Translations under genes and position numbers: made by a program
The notes under the pieces: generated by a model
Databases searched by the model: none
Told to the model about the DNA's origin: nothing
What the model saw: the letters and a program-made list of their open reading frames with translations, nothing else
Source of the DNA: Phyllobacterium sp. YR531
Lineage (GTDB): Bacteria > Pseudomonadota > Alphaproteobacteria > Rhizobiales > Rhizobiaceae
DNA: 64,000 nucleotides
Direction of reading: 5' to 3'
Assembly (NCBI RefSeq): GCF_000282595.1
Contig: NZ_AKIZ01000016.1
Location: 124,001 to 188,000, forward strand
In this document: piece after piece, positions 43,677 to 53,025 of the stretch
Position numbering within the stretch: the first letter of the stretch is position 1
How the letters are laid out: the number at the start of each line of letters is the position of its first letter

Positions 43677-44999
43677 TCACACTGATCCCGCCAAAGCAGT
43701 TCGTCGCCAGAAATTCGAATTGATTGCAGGGTCACGCTCTTGCTCAAGCTTTGTCCAATTCGGGTAACCGGCCTTAAAAGCTTCAGCGCTCATGCGTTGA
43801 TCTTTATAAGGATTCACCCTACCCCCATTCATTATCGTCATTCGATCCAATTCCCCCAGCAATGCGAGCGTGCGTGCTCCGCGATTTGGAAAGTCCACAG
43901 TCAGTGTGTAGCCTGCGTGTGGAAACGATAAGCTTCCTGGTGATTTTATATCGCCGAAACGTTTCAGCACCGTAAGAAATGAACTTTGTCCAGCTTCCCG
44001 TGTTACCTTTAACATTTGTGGAATAATTGCTTGGGCTGCTTTCTCGGGAAGAAGACTTTGATGTTGATAGAGGCCCGCTCGGCCGTAAAGCCTGTTCCAA
44101 TTGGACACCCGATCCAACGGATAAAAGAAGCTTTCATAATTGCTGAGGTGGGGTTGCTGCTTGCGGCCTTTGAGATGGTAGTAAGCCGCATTGAAAAGCT
44201 TTAGACTAGGATAATTGAGTGCTGAGATCGGTAGCTCGAAAGGAACGCCCAGTCGACCAGCTTTTGTTCTGACAGCAAAATTTCCGTTATCGGAATGATT
44301 ACCGCTTATAAGAACGCCTCTTCCTGCATAGGTACCGGAACCAATTTGATCCACCCATGCTACAGCATATTCGTTATCTTCATCCACTTCCTCTGCAAGA
44401 GAAAAATACTCATCAAGATCGCCAAACGGTTGGATTCGCTCAACTATATCAAGTGAGCCGACTTTCATGAGTTGAATCGTTGCCTCAAGGATGATTCCAG
44501 TAAGACCCATTCCACCTATTGTTGCTTTAAAGAGCATTGGGTTTGAGACAGGTGAGCACTCAATCACCAGACCATCGGATTTTAGAAGCTCAAATCTTTT
44601 GACATGACAGCCAAAAGTTCCGCGACGATGATGGTTTTTACCGTGCACATCATTTGCGATCGCGCCTCCGAGTGTCACGAAACGTGTACCCGGCGTGACT
44701 GGCAGAAAATAGCCGTGCTCCGCTCCAATGGCTATCATTTCGGAAAGCAAAATCCCTGTTTTAGCAGTGAGAAGGCCAGTCGCGGAGTCGAACGAAACGA
44801 GTTCGTCGCTGCCGCGCATAACGACCAATGTACCTAGGTCGTTATGACACGTGTCTCCGTAAGATTTGCCATTGCCAAAGGCTAGAAAACTTCCTGGATT
44901 TGGAAATGGTCCAGTGAAGATTTCGCGAACTTCCTCAAGCGTGATAGCGGAACGTTGACGCCGCTCAATCAAACCAAAACTGTTGTAACTGTCGGTCAC
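43677..44999 (-). CDS. DprE1-like FAD-dependent polyprenylphosphoryl-pentose 2-epimerase subunit
   Basis: 440 residues from a GTG at 44999 that overlaps the HAD-UbiA stop by 4 bases (GTGA). The FAD motifs FGNGKSYGDTCHN (41-53) and GGAIANDVHGKNHH (111-124) match DprE1, which oxidises C2 of decaprenylphosphoryl-ribose. The segment SFPHAGYTLTVDFP corresponds to the DprE1 region holding Cys387; here that position appears to be Thr367. An upstream in-frame start overlaps the UbiA gene by 67 bases and is less likely. Coupling to a UbiA-type enzyme strongly supports the DprE1-like call. Confidence 0.85.
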   Translation of the reverse strand: MTDSYNSFGLIERRQRSAITLEEVREIFTGPFPNPGSFLAFGNGKSYGDTCHNDLGTLVVMRGSDELVSFDSATGLLTAKTGILLSEMIAIGAEHGYFLPVTPGTRFVTLGGAIANDVHGKNHHRRGTFGCHVKRFELLKSDGLVIECSPVSNPMLFKATIGGMGLTGIILEATIQLMKVGSLDIVERIQPFGDLDEYFSLAEEVDEDNEYAVAWVDQIGSGTYAGRGVLISGNHSDNGNFAVRTKAGRLGVPFELPISALNYPSLKLFNAAYYHLKGRKQQPHLSNYESFFYPLDRVSNWNRLYGRAGLYQHQSLLPEKAAQAIIPQMLKVTREAGQSSFLTVLKRFGDIKSPGSLSFPHAGYTLTVDFPNRGARTLALLGELDRMTIMNGGRVNPYKDQRMSAEAFKAGYPNWTKLEQERDPAINSNFWRRTALAGSV

Positions 45000-46435
45000 G
45001 AGCGCATGCCGCCATAAAGCAGAAGCACCGCTCCGATGGCTATAACGACCTGACTGCGCCAATCCGTGATAATGAAAACAACTGGGTCGTCATGCATTTC
45101 ACCGCGGTAAGCTAATATCCAGATGCGAATATTGAGATAAAGCACAATGGGGCAGAGGGGCCAGATCATCCAAGGATAGGCATACAAGCTCACAACCGCG
45201 TCACTGTCGACGTACAGCGCAAGAACGAGGGCCGCGGCGAACGCCGACGCAACGCCGCATTGCGCAATTATTTCCCGATCCGCAGGGCGATAGCCTCTTC
45301 CAGCTATACGGTTATTATCATCAGCGACAGAGTTTTGCAGCTCGACGTAACGTTTGACGAGGGCCAGCGATAGAAAGAAAAAAGACGAAAACGCCAGCAA
45401 CCAAAACGAGCCTTCAATTTGATTGGCCGCAGTACCCGCTAGAATTCGTAATGTATAAAGACCAGCCAACGTCAAAACGTCTATCAGAAGCATACGCTTG
45501 ATCGAAAGTGAATAAGCTGTTGTTGCGATAAGATAGCCAATGAGTACAACGCCAAATGTCCAATGCAATTGTACCGCAAGCAACGCCGCGATCAGAATAA
45601 GCGACACCGAAACTAAAAGACCGAAACGTATAGAAAAAACCCCGCTGGCGAAAGCACGGTTCTTTTTACGAACATGCTGTCGGTCCAACGGCAGATCAAA
45701 CAGATCGTTGATAATATAGATTGCCGAGGCAGCCGCGGAAAATGCAAAAAATGCGATGACAGAATTAAAGAGTATCGGCCATTCCGTGAGCTGATGGTCC
45801 AGAGTAGCAGGAACAAAAATTAGCGTATTCTTCATCCATTGATGAACACGGAGCATTTTCAGAAAGGTTTTGAGGTTGGTTTTTGGTGCTTCAAACAGTT
45901 TTGCAGAATGTGCTTGTTGCCATTTACGCGCTGCCCTGTCGGGGGCGACCACAATGACCTCACTTGCTGCCTTGAAAACAGGCACATCGGCGCGGCTGTT
46001 GCCCGCATAAGCAAACTTCACATCACCATAAGTTTCCAGCAGAAAGGCAGTCTTGTGAGCCGTCAGATTACGGCTATCGTCCGTTGCATAGACCGCATCG
46101 AATATCCCCAAATATGCGGCGATACTGTCGGCAAACCTACGTGCCGAACCGGTGGCAAGAACGAGTCTGCGCCCTTGATCACGTTGCTGCCTCAGATATT
46201 CAATAAACTCATGCCGATAAGGTAGCGTTGCAGGATCAACAACAACCCGAAGAGATATCTGGTGTTTGAGATTGGCTTTGCCCTTGAGTAACCACATGGG
46301 CATAACAAAAATGTACAGCATATTCTTCTTCAGCAGCTGAAAAGCACTTTCCCAAAGAAGATCAGTCGCTATCAACGTACCATCAAGGTCTACCACCAAG
46401 TCCAGAACTTTGTTACCAGAACGAGAATCCACCAC
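44996..46435 (-). CDS. HAD phosphatase-UbiA prenyltransferase fusion (DPPR synthase-like)
   Basis: 479 residues from a GTG at 46435. Residues 1-~190 are a HAD domain (VVDLDGTLIATD, later LATGSARRFA and AYAGNSRADVPVF). Residues ~190-479 are a UbiA-type polyprenyl transferase with NDLFDLPLDRQH and YSLSIKRMLLIDVL and about eight membrane helices. The mycobacterial counterpart joins phosphoribose to polyprenyl phosphate, and a separate phosphatase removes the 5-phosphate; here both activities seem fused. It is first in an operon with a DprE1-like oxidase. Confidence 0.85.
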   Translation of the reverse strand: MVDSRSGNKVLDLVVDLDGTLIATDLLWESAFQLLKKNMLYIFVMPMWLLKGKANLKHQISLRVVVDPATLPYRHEFIEYLRQQRDQGRRLVLATGSARRFADSIAAYLGIFDAVYATDDSRNLTAHKTAFLLETYGDVKFAYAGNSRADVPVFKAASEVIVVAPDRAARKWQQAHSAKLFEAPKTNLKTFLKMLRVHQWMKNTLIFVPATLDHQLTEWPILFNSVIAFFAFSAAASAIYIINDLFDLPLDRQHVRKKNRAFASGVFSIRFGLLVSVSLILIAALLAVQLHWTFGVVLIGYLIATTAYSLSIKRMLLIDVLTLAGLYTLRILAGTAANQIEGSFWLLAFSSFFFLSLALVKRYVELQNSVADDNNRIAGRGYRPADREIIAQCGVASAFAAALVLALYVDSDAVVSLYAYPWMIWPLCPIVLYLNIRIWILAYRGEMHDDPVVFIITDWRSQVVIAIGAVLLLYGGMRS

Positions 46436-46582
46436 AACAAATCCCTAAAGTTCTGCACCGATCGGTCAGTATTACATTATTTATCAGTGCAGGGCTTACT
46501 GGAAAAGAAGAAATGAAGAATGAACGTATTCTCATCGACATTATTGCTAATACTGAAAGTAATAACCACAGTAAACCAACCA

Positions 46583-46613
46583 TTAAAAAACCGGCTGGAA
46601 AAACCAGCCGGTT
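46583..46613 (-). terminator. Terminator after the small secreted protein gene
   Basis: AACCGGCTGG pairs with CCAGCCGGTT over a 5-base loop. On the minus strand the stem is followed by a T-tract (TTTTTTAATGG side), a good intrinsic terminator. Confidence 0.85.
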
Positions 46614-46644
46614 GATAGCGTCACAGATTAGAAAGTCGCAATAC

Positions 46645-46908
46645 TTATTTGATTGTAGCCTTACCGCCTTTGATTTCCACAGTCTCGCCACCAGTAAGTG
46701 CTTCACGATCGCCATTTGAGAACGTGACAAAACAACCATTGCTGCAAAATTCCACGGTTTCGCCTGCACCGACTTGGAGTTCCGTCTTGCTGGAACCTTC
46801 GGTGACGACGATTGTCTGAGCAGATGCATCGCCGTTTGTAACACTGGCAGCAAACGCTGAACCGGCAGAGATGGCACTCATAAGAATAGCAACAGCAAAC
46901 TTTTTCAT
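46645..46908 (-). CDS. Small secreted protein of unknown function
   Basis: 87 residues from the ATG at 46908 (GGAGCGG just upstream) with a clear signal peptide ending SAGSAFA before ASVTNG. The mature ~67 residues contain two Cys (FCSNGCF) and beta-rich repeats of the kind SKTELQVGAGETVEF / GDREALTGGETVEI. I do not recognise the family. It is probably a monocistronic periplasmic protein with its own terminator. Confidence 0.75.
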   Translation of the reverse strand: MKKFAVAILMSAISAGSAFAASVTNGDASAQTIVVTEGSSKTELQVGAGETVEFCSNGCFVTFSNGDREALTGGETVEIKGGKATIK

Positions 46909-47036
46909 ATCCGCTCCGGTGTCGCCACCGCCCCTGTTATCAAGGGCCAAATCTGCCCTTTTCATAAACAGTTATAGCGGTAACAAACTGAACGGCAACT
47001 GAACACCTCGTTATTTTGCCTTCATTTAACCAAAGT

Positions 47037-49499
47037 CTATTCGGATTTGGGTTTTGGCTTCTTTGTATCCGCAGCGATTTCAGCTTTGATTCGGCTTGTC
47101 AAAGCTTCGATCAGAACATCTGCCTCTTCCAGATTGAGCTTCACATCGCGTGCAGGATAAGGAATTTCTATACCCTCCTCTGCAAATCGATCAATTATTG
47201 CGAAGCGAATGTCATTTTGGACCGTTCCCGAATTTGAAAGATCGGCAAGATGAACACGCAGTTCAAAATCCATTGTGGAAGATGTCAGGGCTTTGAAAGC
47301 AATAAACGGTTCGGGGTTCTTGAGAACTAAAGGCTGCGACCGTGCGATCTCCATCAGCACATCATAGACGCGCTTGGGATCTGATTTGTAGGAGACACCA
47401 ACGGGTATTTCGACGCGGCCAAGCTTGTTGCGGTGAGTCCAATTGCCAACGTTACCGTTGATGAACGATGAATTTGGAATGATAATGGACTGACGTTGGA
47501 AGGTTTCCACCTCAGTCGCGCGCACACTGATCTTCTTTACTATACCACCAACACCCGCTGTCTCGATCCAATCTCCTACCTTGAACGGGCGCTCTGCCAG
47601 AAGAATAAGGCCGGATACGAAATTGGATACGATTGCCTGCATACCAAAACCGATACCCAATGAAAGACCACCGGCCACCAGAGCAAGACTTGAAAGGTTA
47701 ATGCCTGCGGCTGAGATGCCGATAACTCCGGCTACGCCAAGGCCGAGATAACCGACTGCAGTACGGATGGAGTTGCGCACGCCTGAATCGAGCTTGCCTC
47801 GAGCCATGACTTTCGTATCAAGCCAGCCCTGGAACCATCGCGTAAATGCATAAAACAATGCAAAAAGCAGAATACCGATGGCAATAGCAACAAGCGAAAT
47901 ATTAACTGAGCCGATCTGAAAGCCGATAGCGACATTGAGAAACCATGCCGTCATTTCGCTCCATTGAAAACCCCAAAGCAGCAATATGACCGGTATGCCG
48001 AGCAAAAGGACAAAGACGTAGATGACAATACTGGCAACGAGGCCAAGCTGATCCAGCGTTGTTTCATCCATCCCAAAGCGGGTTTGGATTGCTCGCCCAA
48101 ACACCGTCCCCGACAGCGCATTTTCATCCGATACAGCACGTGCTGTAAGGAAGCCAAGGTACATGGTGACAACAACCGCGCCATTGATCACCACTTGCTG
48201 GGACACAAAGCGGGCAAGCCCAATGTAACCAAGTAATGCTGCTACCACAGGGACCAAAGCTATCACATAAAGAGAAAATCTTATCGTCTTCGGCCATGGC
48301 TTTACCTTGCCGGTTTCCTGGTCTTCCAAAGGCTTTAGCAAGGCGATGGAAAAGATTAGCAGGCCAACTAAAATTGTAGCGAAAAGGCTTTTGGCAACCG
48401 TCAGCGACAAAGGCGATGTTGCAATCTGGTTGATTGTATCAGCCAGATAATCAAGACCCGTGATCGTTGCCGTGGCCGTTATCAGTACCATCAGTATCCG
48501 GCCAGGCCGAGGAGCAACCCGCACAAGCCGCCAGTTGGGAGCACCAGGACAAATAACTGCCTGCGCGAGCGCGTGAACAAAATAAACAATCCCGATAACG
48601 CTGAACAATGTGTAGAATAGCGAAGCAATGTCCGCTCTCAGCACTTTAAAATAGTCTAGAAAGAAATAGGTCGTGGCCAAAAAGACAACCACCGTCAGCG
48701 AACGCATAAGCGTGGACCAGAAGGCGACGGCCAATCGGCTGAGGTAGGATGGTGCGTCCACTGAGGCATCACGCAGATAAAGGTGTCCTAGCGCACGTTG
48801 CCCTCCAATGAGCAGAACCAGCGCTGCTACTGCGGCCATCGCAGCAGCTGCAAGCATCGATTGCCATTTAAACGCGATAACGAAGCGCCACCATGAGGAT
48901 ATGCGTTGGTTCATGGTTTGCAGTTCGCGGCCGTACGCGTCTGCAACCTCGCTTCCGAGTGAATAGTTTATATCTACGCGTTGAGACAAAGTGTTCGCAA
49001 AAAGCTCACGCCGGGCATCGCCAATAGCATCAACCATCTTGTTGACGGCAATAAGTTGATCTTCGGTTTCCCCCAGAACAGCATTAATTTCAGCTTTTTC
49101 AGTTGTAAGCCTTGTTCTTTCATCCGTAACAATCTGCGCTTCGGCTGGTTGTCCTTGCGCTGGCGGCTGTCCTAATTGCTCGAGCCGCGAGTTGATCTCA
49201 GTGAGGCGTGGGCGGAAGGATACACCAATTTCAAGAAGCTTCTTCGCCGTCCCTTCCAGATCAAGACGCAGGTCGGCCAAGGCCGCATCTGCGTCTGCCT
49301 TGTCCTTGAACTTTTGCTGATACGCGCTGATTTGTTTCTTCAGATCGTCGATGACTGGGCGTTGTTCGGCAACTATCCCAGAGGTAACAACAGGAGCGGC
49401 CGGTTGAGCGGGAGTCTGCGCGCTCGTCGGCTGCATCTGCATTGCGACGATAAAAAATAGTGCCAAGGCTAGAATAAACTGCCGAAATGAAGAAATCAC
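47037..49499 (-). CDS. Large MscS-type mechanosensitive channel with DUF3772 domain
   Basis: 820 residues with a signal peptide (ALALFFIVAMQMQPTSAQ). A periplasmic DUF3772-like, coiled-coil region (residues ~40-190) precedes about ten membrane helices and a C-terminal MscS pore domain (SSLALVAGGLSLGIGFGMQAIVSNFVSG-type segment, then RPFKVGDWIE and NSSFINGNVGNWTHRN). It is similar in plan to MscK/YbdG-type large channels. It protects against hypoosmotic shock, which fits an organism importing betaines. Confidence 0.88.
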   Translation of the reverse strand: MISSFRQFILALALFFIVAMQMQPTSAQTPAQPAAPVVTSGIVAEQRPVIDDLKKQISAYQQKFKDKADADAALADLRLDLEGTAKKLLEIGVSFRPRLTEINSRLEQLGQPPAQGQPAEAQIVTDERTRLTTEKAEINAVLGETEDQLIAVNKMVDAIGDARRELFANTLSQRVDINYSLGSEVADAYGRELQTMNQRISSWWRFVIAFKWQSMLAAAAMAAVAALVLLIGGQRALGHLYLRDASVDAPSYLSRLAVAFWSTLMRSLTVVVFLATTYFFLDYFKVLRADIASLFYTLFSVIGIVYFVHALAQAVICPGAPNWRLVRVAPRPGRILMVLITATATITGLDYLADTINQIATSPLSLTVAKSLFATILVGLLIFSIALLKPLEDQETGKVKPWPKTIRFSLYVIALVPVVAALLGYIGLARFVSQQVVINGAVVVTMYLGFLTARAVSDENALSGTVFGRAIQTRFGMDETTLDQLGLVASIVIYVFVLLLGIPVILLLWGFQWSEMTAWFLNVAIGFQIGSVNISLVAIAIGILLFALFYAFTRWFQGWLDTKVMARGKLDSGVRNSIRTAVGYLGLGVAGVIGISAAGINLSSLALVAGGLSLGIGFGMQAIVSNFVSGLILLAERPFKVGDWIETAGVGGIVKKISVRATEVETFQRQSIIIPNSSFINGNVGNWTHRNKLGRVEIPVGVSYKSDPKRVYDVLMEIARSQPLVLKNPEPFIAFKALTSSTMDFELRVHLADLSNSGTVQNDIRFAIIDRFAEEGIEIPYPARDVKLNLEEADVLIEALTSRIKAEIAADTKKPKPKSE

Positions 49500-49762
49500 T
49501 GGTTCAAATCCATGTAAGGAGAGTTTCGTAGTCGACTTGCCCGCTCATCTCGGCACAATCAAGGCGCGATCAAGAAAACCGGGTCGGTTCAATGACAGTG
49601 ATCGCCGCTATACTGATGATTATGCCCGCCTGACAATAGCATATTGTTAACAGGGCTGTTCATGTCTTTGCAAAAGGCTACATATCCTGTCTTCTGTTTG
49701 CACACGATTCACGCCACCATCGCATCGCAAAATCATCGATTCGCTTATCGGACAGTAACACC

Positions 49763-50038
49763 ATGATTATCAAATGCCCCTATTGTGGTCCGCGCGACGT
49801 TATTGAGTTTACCTATCAAGGTGATGCAACTCGAACGAGACCAAATCCGGCATCGACCGACCAAGATACATGGAATGCTTATGTTTATGATCGGTCCAAT
49901 CCTGCAAAATCCCATCGGGAGTTTTGGCTGCATGGGGGTGGCTGCCGTCAGCACCTGGTGGTTACACGCGATATTTCAACTCATATAATTTCGTCAGTTG
50001 TGTATGCACGTGACTACATTCATGCGGGTGGCAAATAA
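49763..50038 (+). CDS. soxD: Sarcosine oxidase delta subunit
   Basis: 91 residues of the heterotetrameric sarcosine oxidase delta family: MIIKCPYCGPRDVIEFTY with a zinc site CxxC (Cys5/Cys8 by my count) and later WLHGGGCRQHLVV. Its stop overlaps the soxA start by one base (TAATG). In normal soxBDAG operons soxB lies immediately upstream; here no soxB is present and the next gene upstream is a divergent channel gene. Confidence 0.93.
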   Translation: MIIKCPYCGPRDVIEFTYQGDATRTRPNPASTDQDTWNAYVYDRSNPAKSHREFWLHGGGCRQHLVVTRDISTHIISSVVYARDYIHAGGK

Positions 50039-53025
50039 TGACCAGTTGGCGTCTCCCAAATGGAGGGCGTATCGAACGCGCCAAATCTGTTGGATTCACT
50101 TTTGACGGGAAAGTCTACAGGGGACATCAGGGCGATACGCTTGCCTCGGCATTGCTTGCCAGCGGGATCACGCTTTTTGGCCGTTCTTTCAAGTATCACC
50201 GCCCTCGCGGGGTGTTAGCAGCAGGCAGTGATGAGCCCAACGCACTTGTTACGATCATTTCTGGCGACGTGCGTGAGCCTAACGTACGCGCCACTGAGTT
50301 AGAGATTTACGATGGTCTTATCGTTCAGAGCCAGAACCGTTTTCCGTCGCTTGAACATGATCTTATGGCCGTCAATCAACTGGCAGGCCCGCTTCTCTCG
50401 GCTGGCTTCTACTATAAAACATTTATGGGACCAGCAATTGGTCCGCTGAAGAGCACGCGCTTCTGGATGTTCTGTGAAAAATTCATAAGGCGCGCTGCGG
50501 GGCTTGGTAAGGCAGGCACCGTTGCAGATCCAGACCGCTACGAACGCATGAATGCGTTCTGTGATGTTCTGGTAGTGGGCAGCGGTCCGGCAGGGCTTAT
50601 TGCAGCTGAAGCCGCCGCGGCAACTGGAGCACGCGTGATCGTTGCCGAGGAGCGCCCGGTAGCCGGGGGCTCCTTACTGGCATCGGGCGAAACTTTCGAC
50701 GGGCGCAACCCAGCAGTATGGGCTCGCGAAAAAGTGGACGCGCTTGCCAGCCTTCCGAATGTTCGTTTTCTCACCCGCACTTCTGTCTGGGGATATTACG
50801 ATGGCAACATATTAACTGCCGTCGAGCACGTATCCGATCACAAGCCAAATCGGACCAGAGGTCAGCCCAGACAACGTCACTGGGTGATCCGCACGGGTAA
50901 AACCATTCTCGCAACAGGCGCTTTTGAACGTCCTATCGTCTTTCCTGGCAATGACTGCCCCGGCGTGATGCTTGCCGATGCTGTGCGTCGCTTTGCAGTG
51001 GAATATGGTGTCGGCGCAGGCAAAAACGTTACTTTCTTTACCAACAATGACAGCGCCTACGATGCGGCACGTGCCTTATCAATGGCTGGCGTTAATATCA
51101 GCGCGATCATTGATGTTCGCTCAGACGTTTCAGGAACTTGCAACGATATAGCCAATGTGATTGGTGCTGAGTTGCTGCTGGGATCAGCTGTTACGGGCAC
51201 CCATGCCGGCAAAACTCTGAGCTCAATCACCGTTCAGCATTTCAATGCGGAAACCGGACGGATATCCGGCGCTCCACGTGAAATCAAAACCGACTGTCTG
51301 GGTGTGTCTGGAGGCTGGTCACCGGCCATCCACCTTGCAAGCCAAGCAGGAGGAAAGCCGGAATGGGACGAGGATCTGCAAGCCTTCCTCGCACCCGAGG
51401 CTAATCAGAATTGGGTGGTTACCGGTTCAGCTGCCGGATACATGGATACGGTAAGCGTTCTCTCGGATGCTGCCACCAAAGGGTCGGCCAATAGCAGACT
51501 TATTTTGCCAACTATAGAGGCATCCATGCTGGATAGCTCTCCAGCGCCAATCTTTGAGATCGAGCCCGCGGGGAAATCACAAAAAGCTTTTGTCGACTTT
51601 CAGCACGATGTGACTGCAAGTGATATTCGTCTCGCCTATCGCGAGGGCTTTCATTCGGTCGAGCATCTTAAGCGCTACACAACTCTTGGTATGGCAACGG
51701 ACCAAGGCAAGACTTCCAACGTGCCTGGCCTAGCAATTATGGCCGATATACGTGGCATCTCAATTCCTGAGGCTGGCACTACCCGGTTTCGCGCGCCTTT
51801 CACACCCGTATCCATGGGAGTCATTGCTGGAGAGCGTTATGGCGATCTTCGCCCTCACCGGTTGACGCCAATGCATGATTGGCACATTGCGAACGGTGCC
51901 AAGACTTATGAGGCCGGGCTTTGGCATCGTCCTATGATCTATGGCAGCCCCGGCGAGACGATTGAACAAGCTTATACGCGTGAAGCACGCGCAGTGCGTG
52001 AAAGCGTTGGTATCGTTGATGTGTCCACATTGGGCAAGATCGATATTCAGGGGCCAGACGCCGCAGAATTTCTCGACCGCGTCTATACCAATATGTTTTC
52101 TACCCTGCCCGTCGGAAAGGCACGTTATGGCCTGATGCTGCGTGAAGACGGCATTGTTTTTGACGACGGCACTACGTGGCGCCTGACCGAAACTCAATTT
52201 TTAATGACAACCACGACGGCGAATGCCGGACCAGTCATGCAACATCTCGAGTATTATCTCGATTGTGTCTGGCCGGATTTGCGGGTGCACCTGACATCAG
52301 TGACGGATGTTTGGGCTGGAGCCGCCATTTCTGGCCCCAAATCGCGAGCTGTTCTCGAAACATGCGTTACTGGCACTAAGGTAGACAATACGACCTTGCC
52401 TTTTATGGGCATTGTCCATGGCCGAATTGACGATATTCCCGTTATGGTTTGCCGCCTCTCCTTTTCCGGCGAGATTGCTTATGAAGTCTACACCGGTGCG
52501 GGATATGGAACACAGCTTTGGGAAGCATTGATCGCTGCAGGCAAACAATTCAACATAATTCCCTACGGGCTAGAGGCACTCGGCACTTTGCGTATTGAGA
52601 AAGGCCATGTAACTGGGGCCGAAATTGATGGGCGCACCACAGCGCATGATCTTCACCTTGACTGGATGCTTTCCAAAAAAAAGGCCTATGTTGGTTCAGC
52701 GATGATTAATCGGGCAGGCCTTAAGGATGAACACCGTTTGTCATTGGTCGGTCTGATCTCATTAGACAACCAGTCTATCAACGGCGGCAGCCATATAGTG
52801 TCGGACAAAACACCTCGCGAGCCTGCGGACAGCTTTGGTCATGTAACCGCTGCATGCTACTCCCCCGCGCTCGGAAAATACATCGGATTGGCGTTGGTCA
52901 AACATGGAACATCGATGATCGGCAAACGGGCCTTCGCCACCGACCTCCTACGCGATAAGCATGGAGCGGTGGAAATCGTCAGCCACCATATGTTCGACAA
53001 GGACGGGAGCCGAATGCATGGCTGA
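50038..53025 (+). CDS. soxA: Sarcosine oxidase alpha subunit
   Basis: 995 residues. An N-terminal 2Fe-2S-fold-like domain (FTFDGKVYRGHQGDTLASALLA) lacks a clear Cys set, then a FAD/NAD domain (DVLVVGSGPAGLIAAEAAAATG) and a C-terminal GcvT-like folate domain (from ~residue 600; KIDIQGPDAAEFLDRVYTNM). In heterotetrameric sarcosine oxidase this subunit binds NAD and H4folate, while SoxB carries FAD/covalent FMN and oxidises sarcosine. Length and order are typical. Confidence 0.93.
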   Translation: MTSWRLPNGGRIERAKSVGFTFDGKVYRGHQGDTLASALLASGITLFGRSFKYHRPRGVLAAGSDEPNALVTIISGDVREPNVRATELEIYDGLIVQSQNRFPSLEHDLMAVNQLAGPLLSAGFYYKTFMGPAIGPLKSTRFWMFCEKFIRRAAGLGKAGTVADPDRYERMNAFCDVLVVGSGPAGLIAAEAAAATGARVIVAEERPVAGGSLLASGETFDGRNPAVWAREKVDALASLPNVRFLTRTSVWGYYDGNILTAVEHVSDHKPNRTRGQPRQRHWVIRTGKTILATGAFERPIVFPGNDCPGVMLADAVRRFAVEYGVGAGKNVTFFTNNDSAYDAARALSMAGVNISAIIDVRSDVSGTCNDIANVIGAELLLGSAVTGTHAGKTLSSITVQHFNAETGRISGAPREIKTDCLGVSGGWSPAIHLASQAGGKPEWDEDLQAFLAPEANQNWVVTGSAAGYMDTVSVLSDAATKGSANSRLILPTIEASMLDSSPAPIFEIEPAGKSQKAFVDFQHDVTASDIRLAYREGFHSVEHLKRYTTLGMATDQGKTSNVPGLAIMADIRGISIPEAGTTRFRAPFTPVSMGVIAGERYGDLRPHRLTPMHDWHIANGAKTYEAGLWHRPMIYGSPGETIEQAYTREARAVRESVGIVDVSTLGKIDIQGPDAAEFLDRVYTNMFSTLPVGKARYGLMLREDGIVFDDGTTWRLTETQFLMTTTTANAGPVMQHLEYYLDCVWPDLRVHLTSVTDVWAGAAISGPKSRAVLETCVTGTKVDNTTLPFMGIVHGRIDDIPVMVCRLSFSGEIAYEVYTGAGYGTQLWEALIAAGKQFNIIPYGLEALGTLRIEKGHVTGAEIDGRTTAHDLHLDWMLSKKKAYVGSAMINRAGLKDEHRLSLVGLISLDNQSINGGSHIVSDKTPREPADSFGHVTAACYSPALGKYIGLALVKHGTSMIGKRAFATDLLRDKHGAVEIVSHHMFDKDGSRMHG

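Noticed and set aside
47964-48236. Plus-strand frame opposite the MscS gene
   Set aside because: Shadow frame of a clear membrane-channel coding region.
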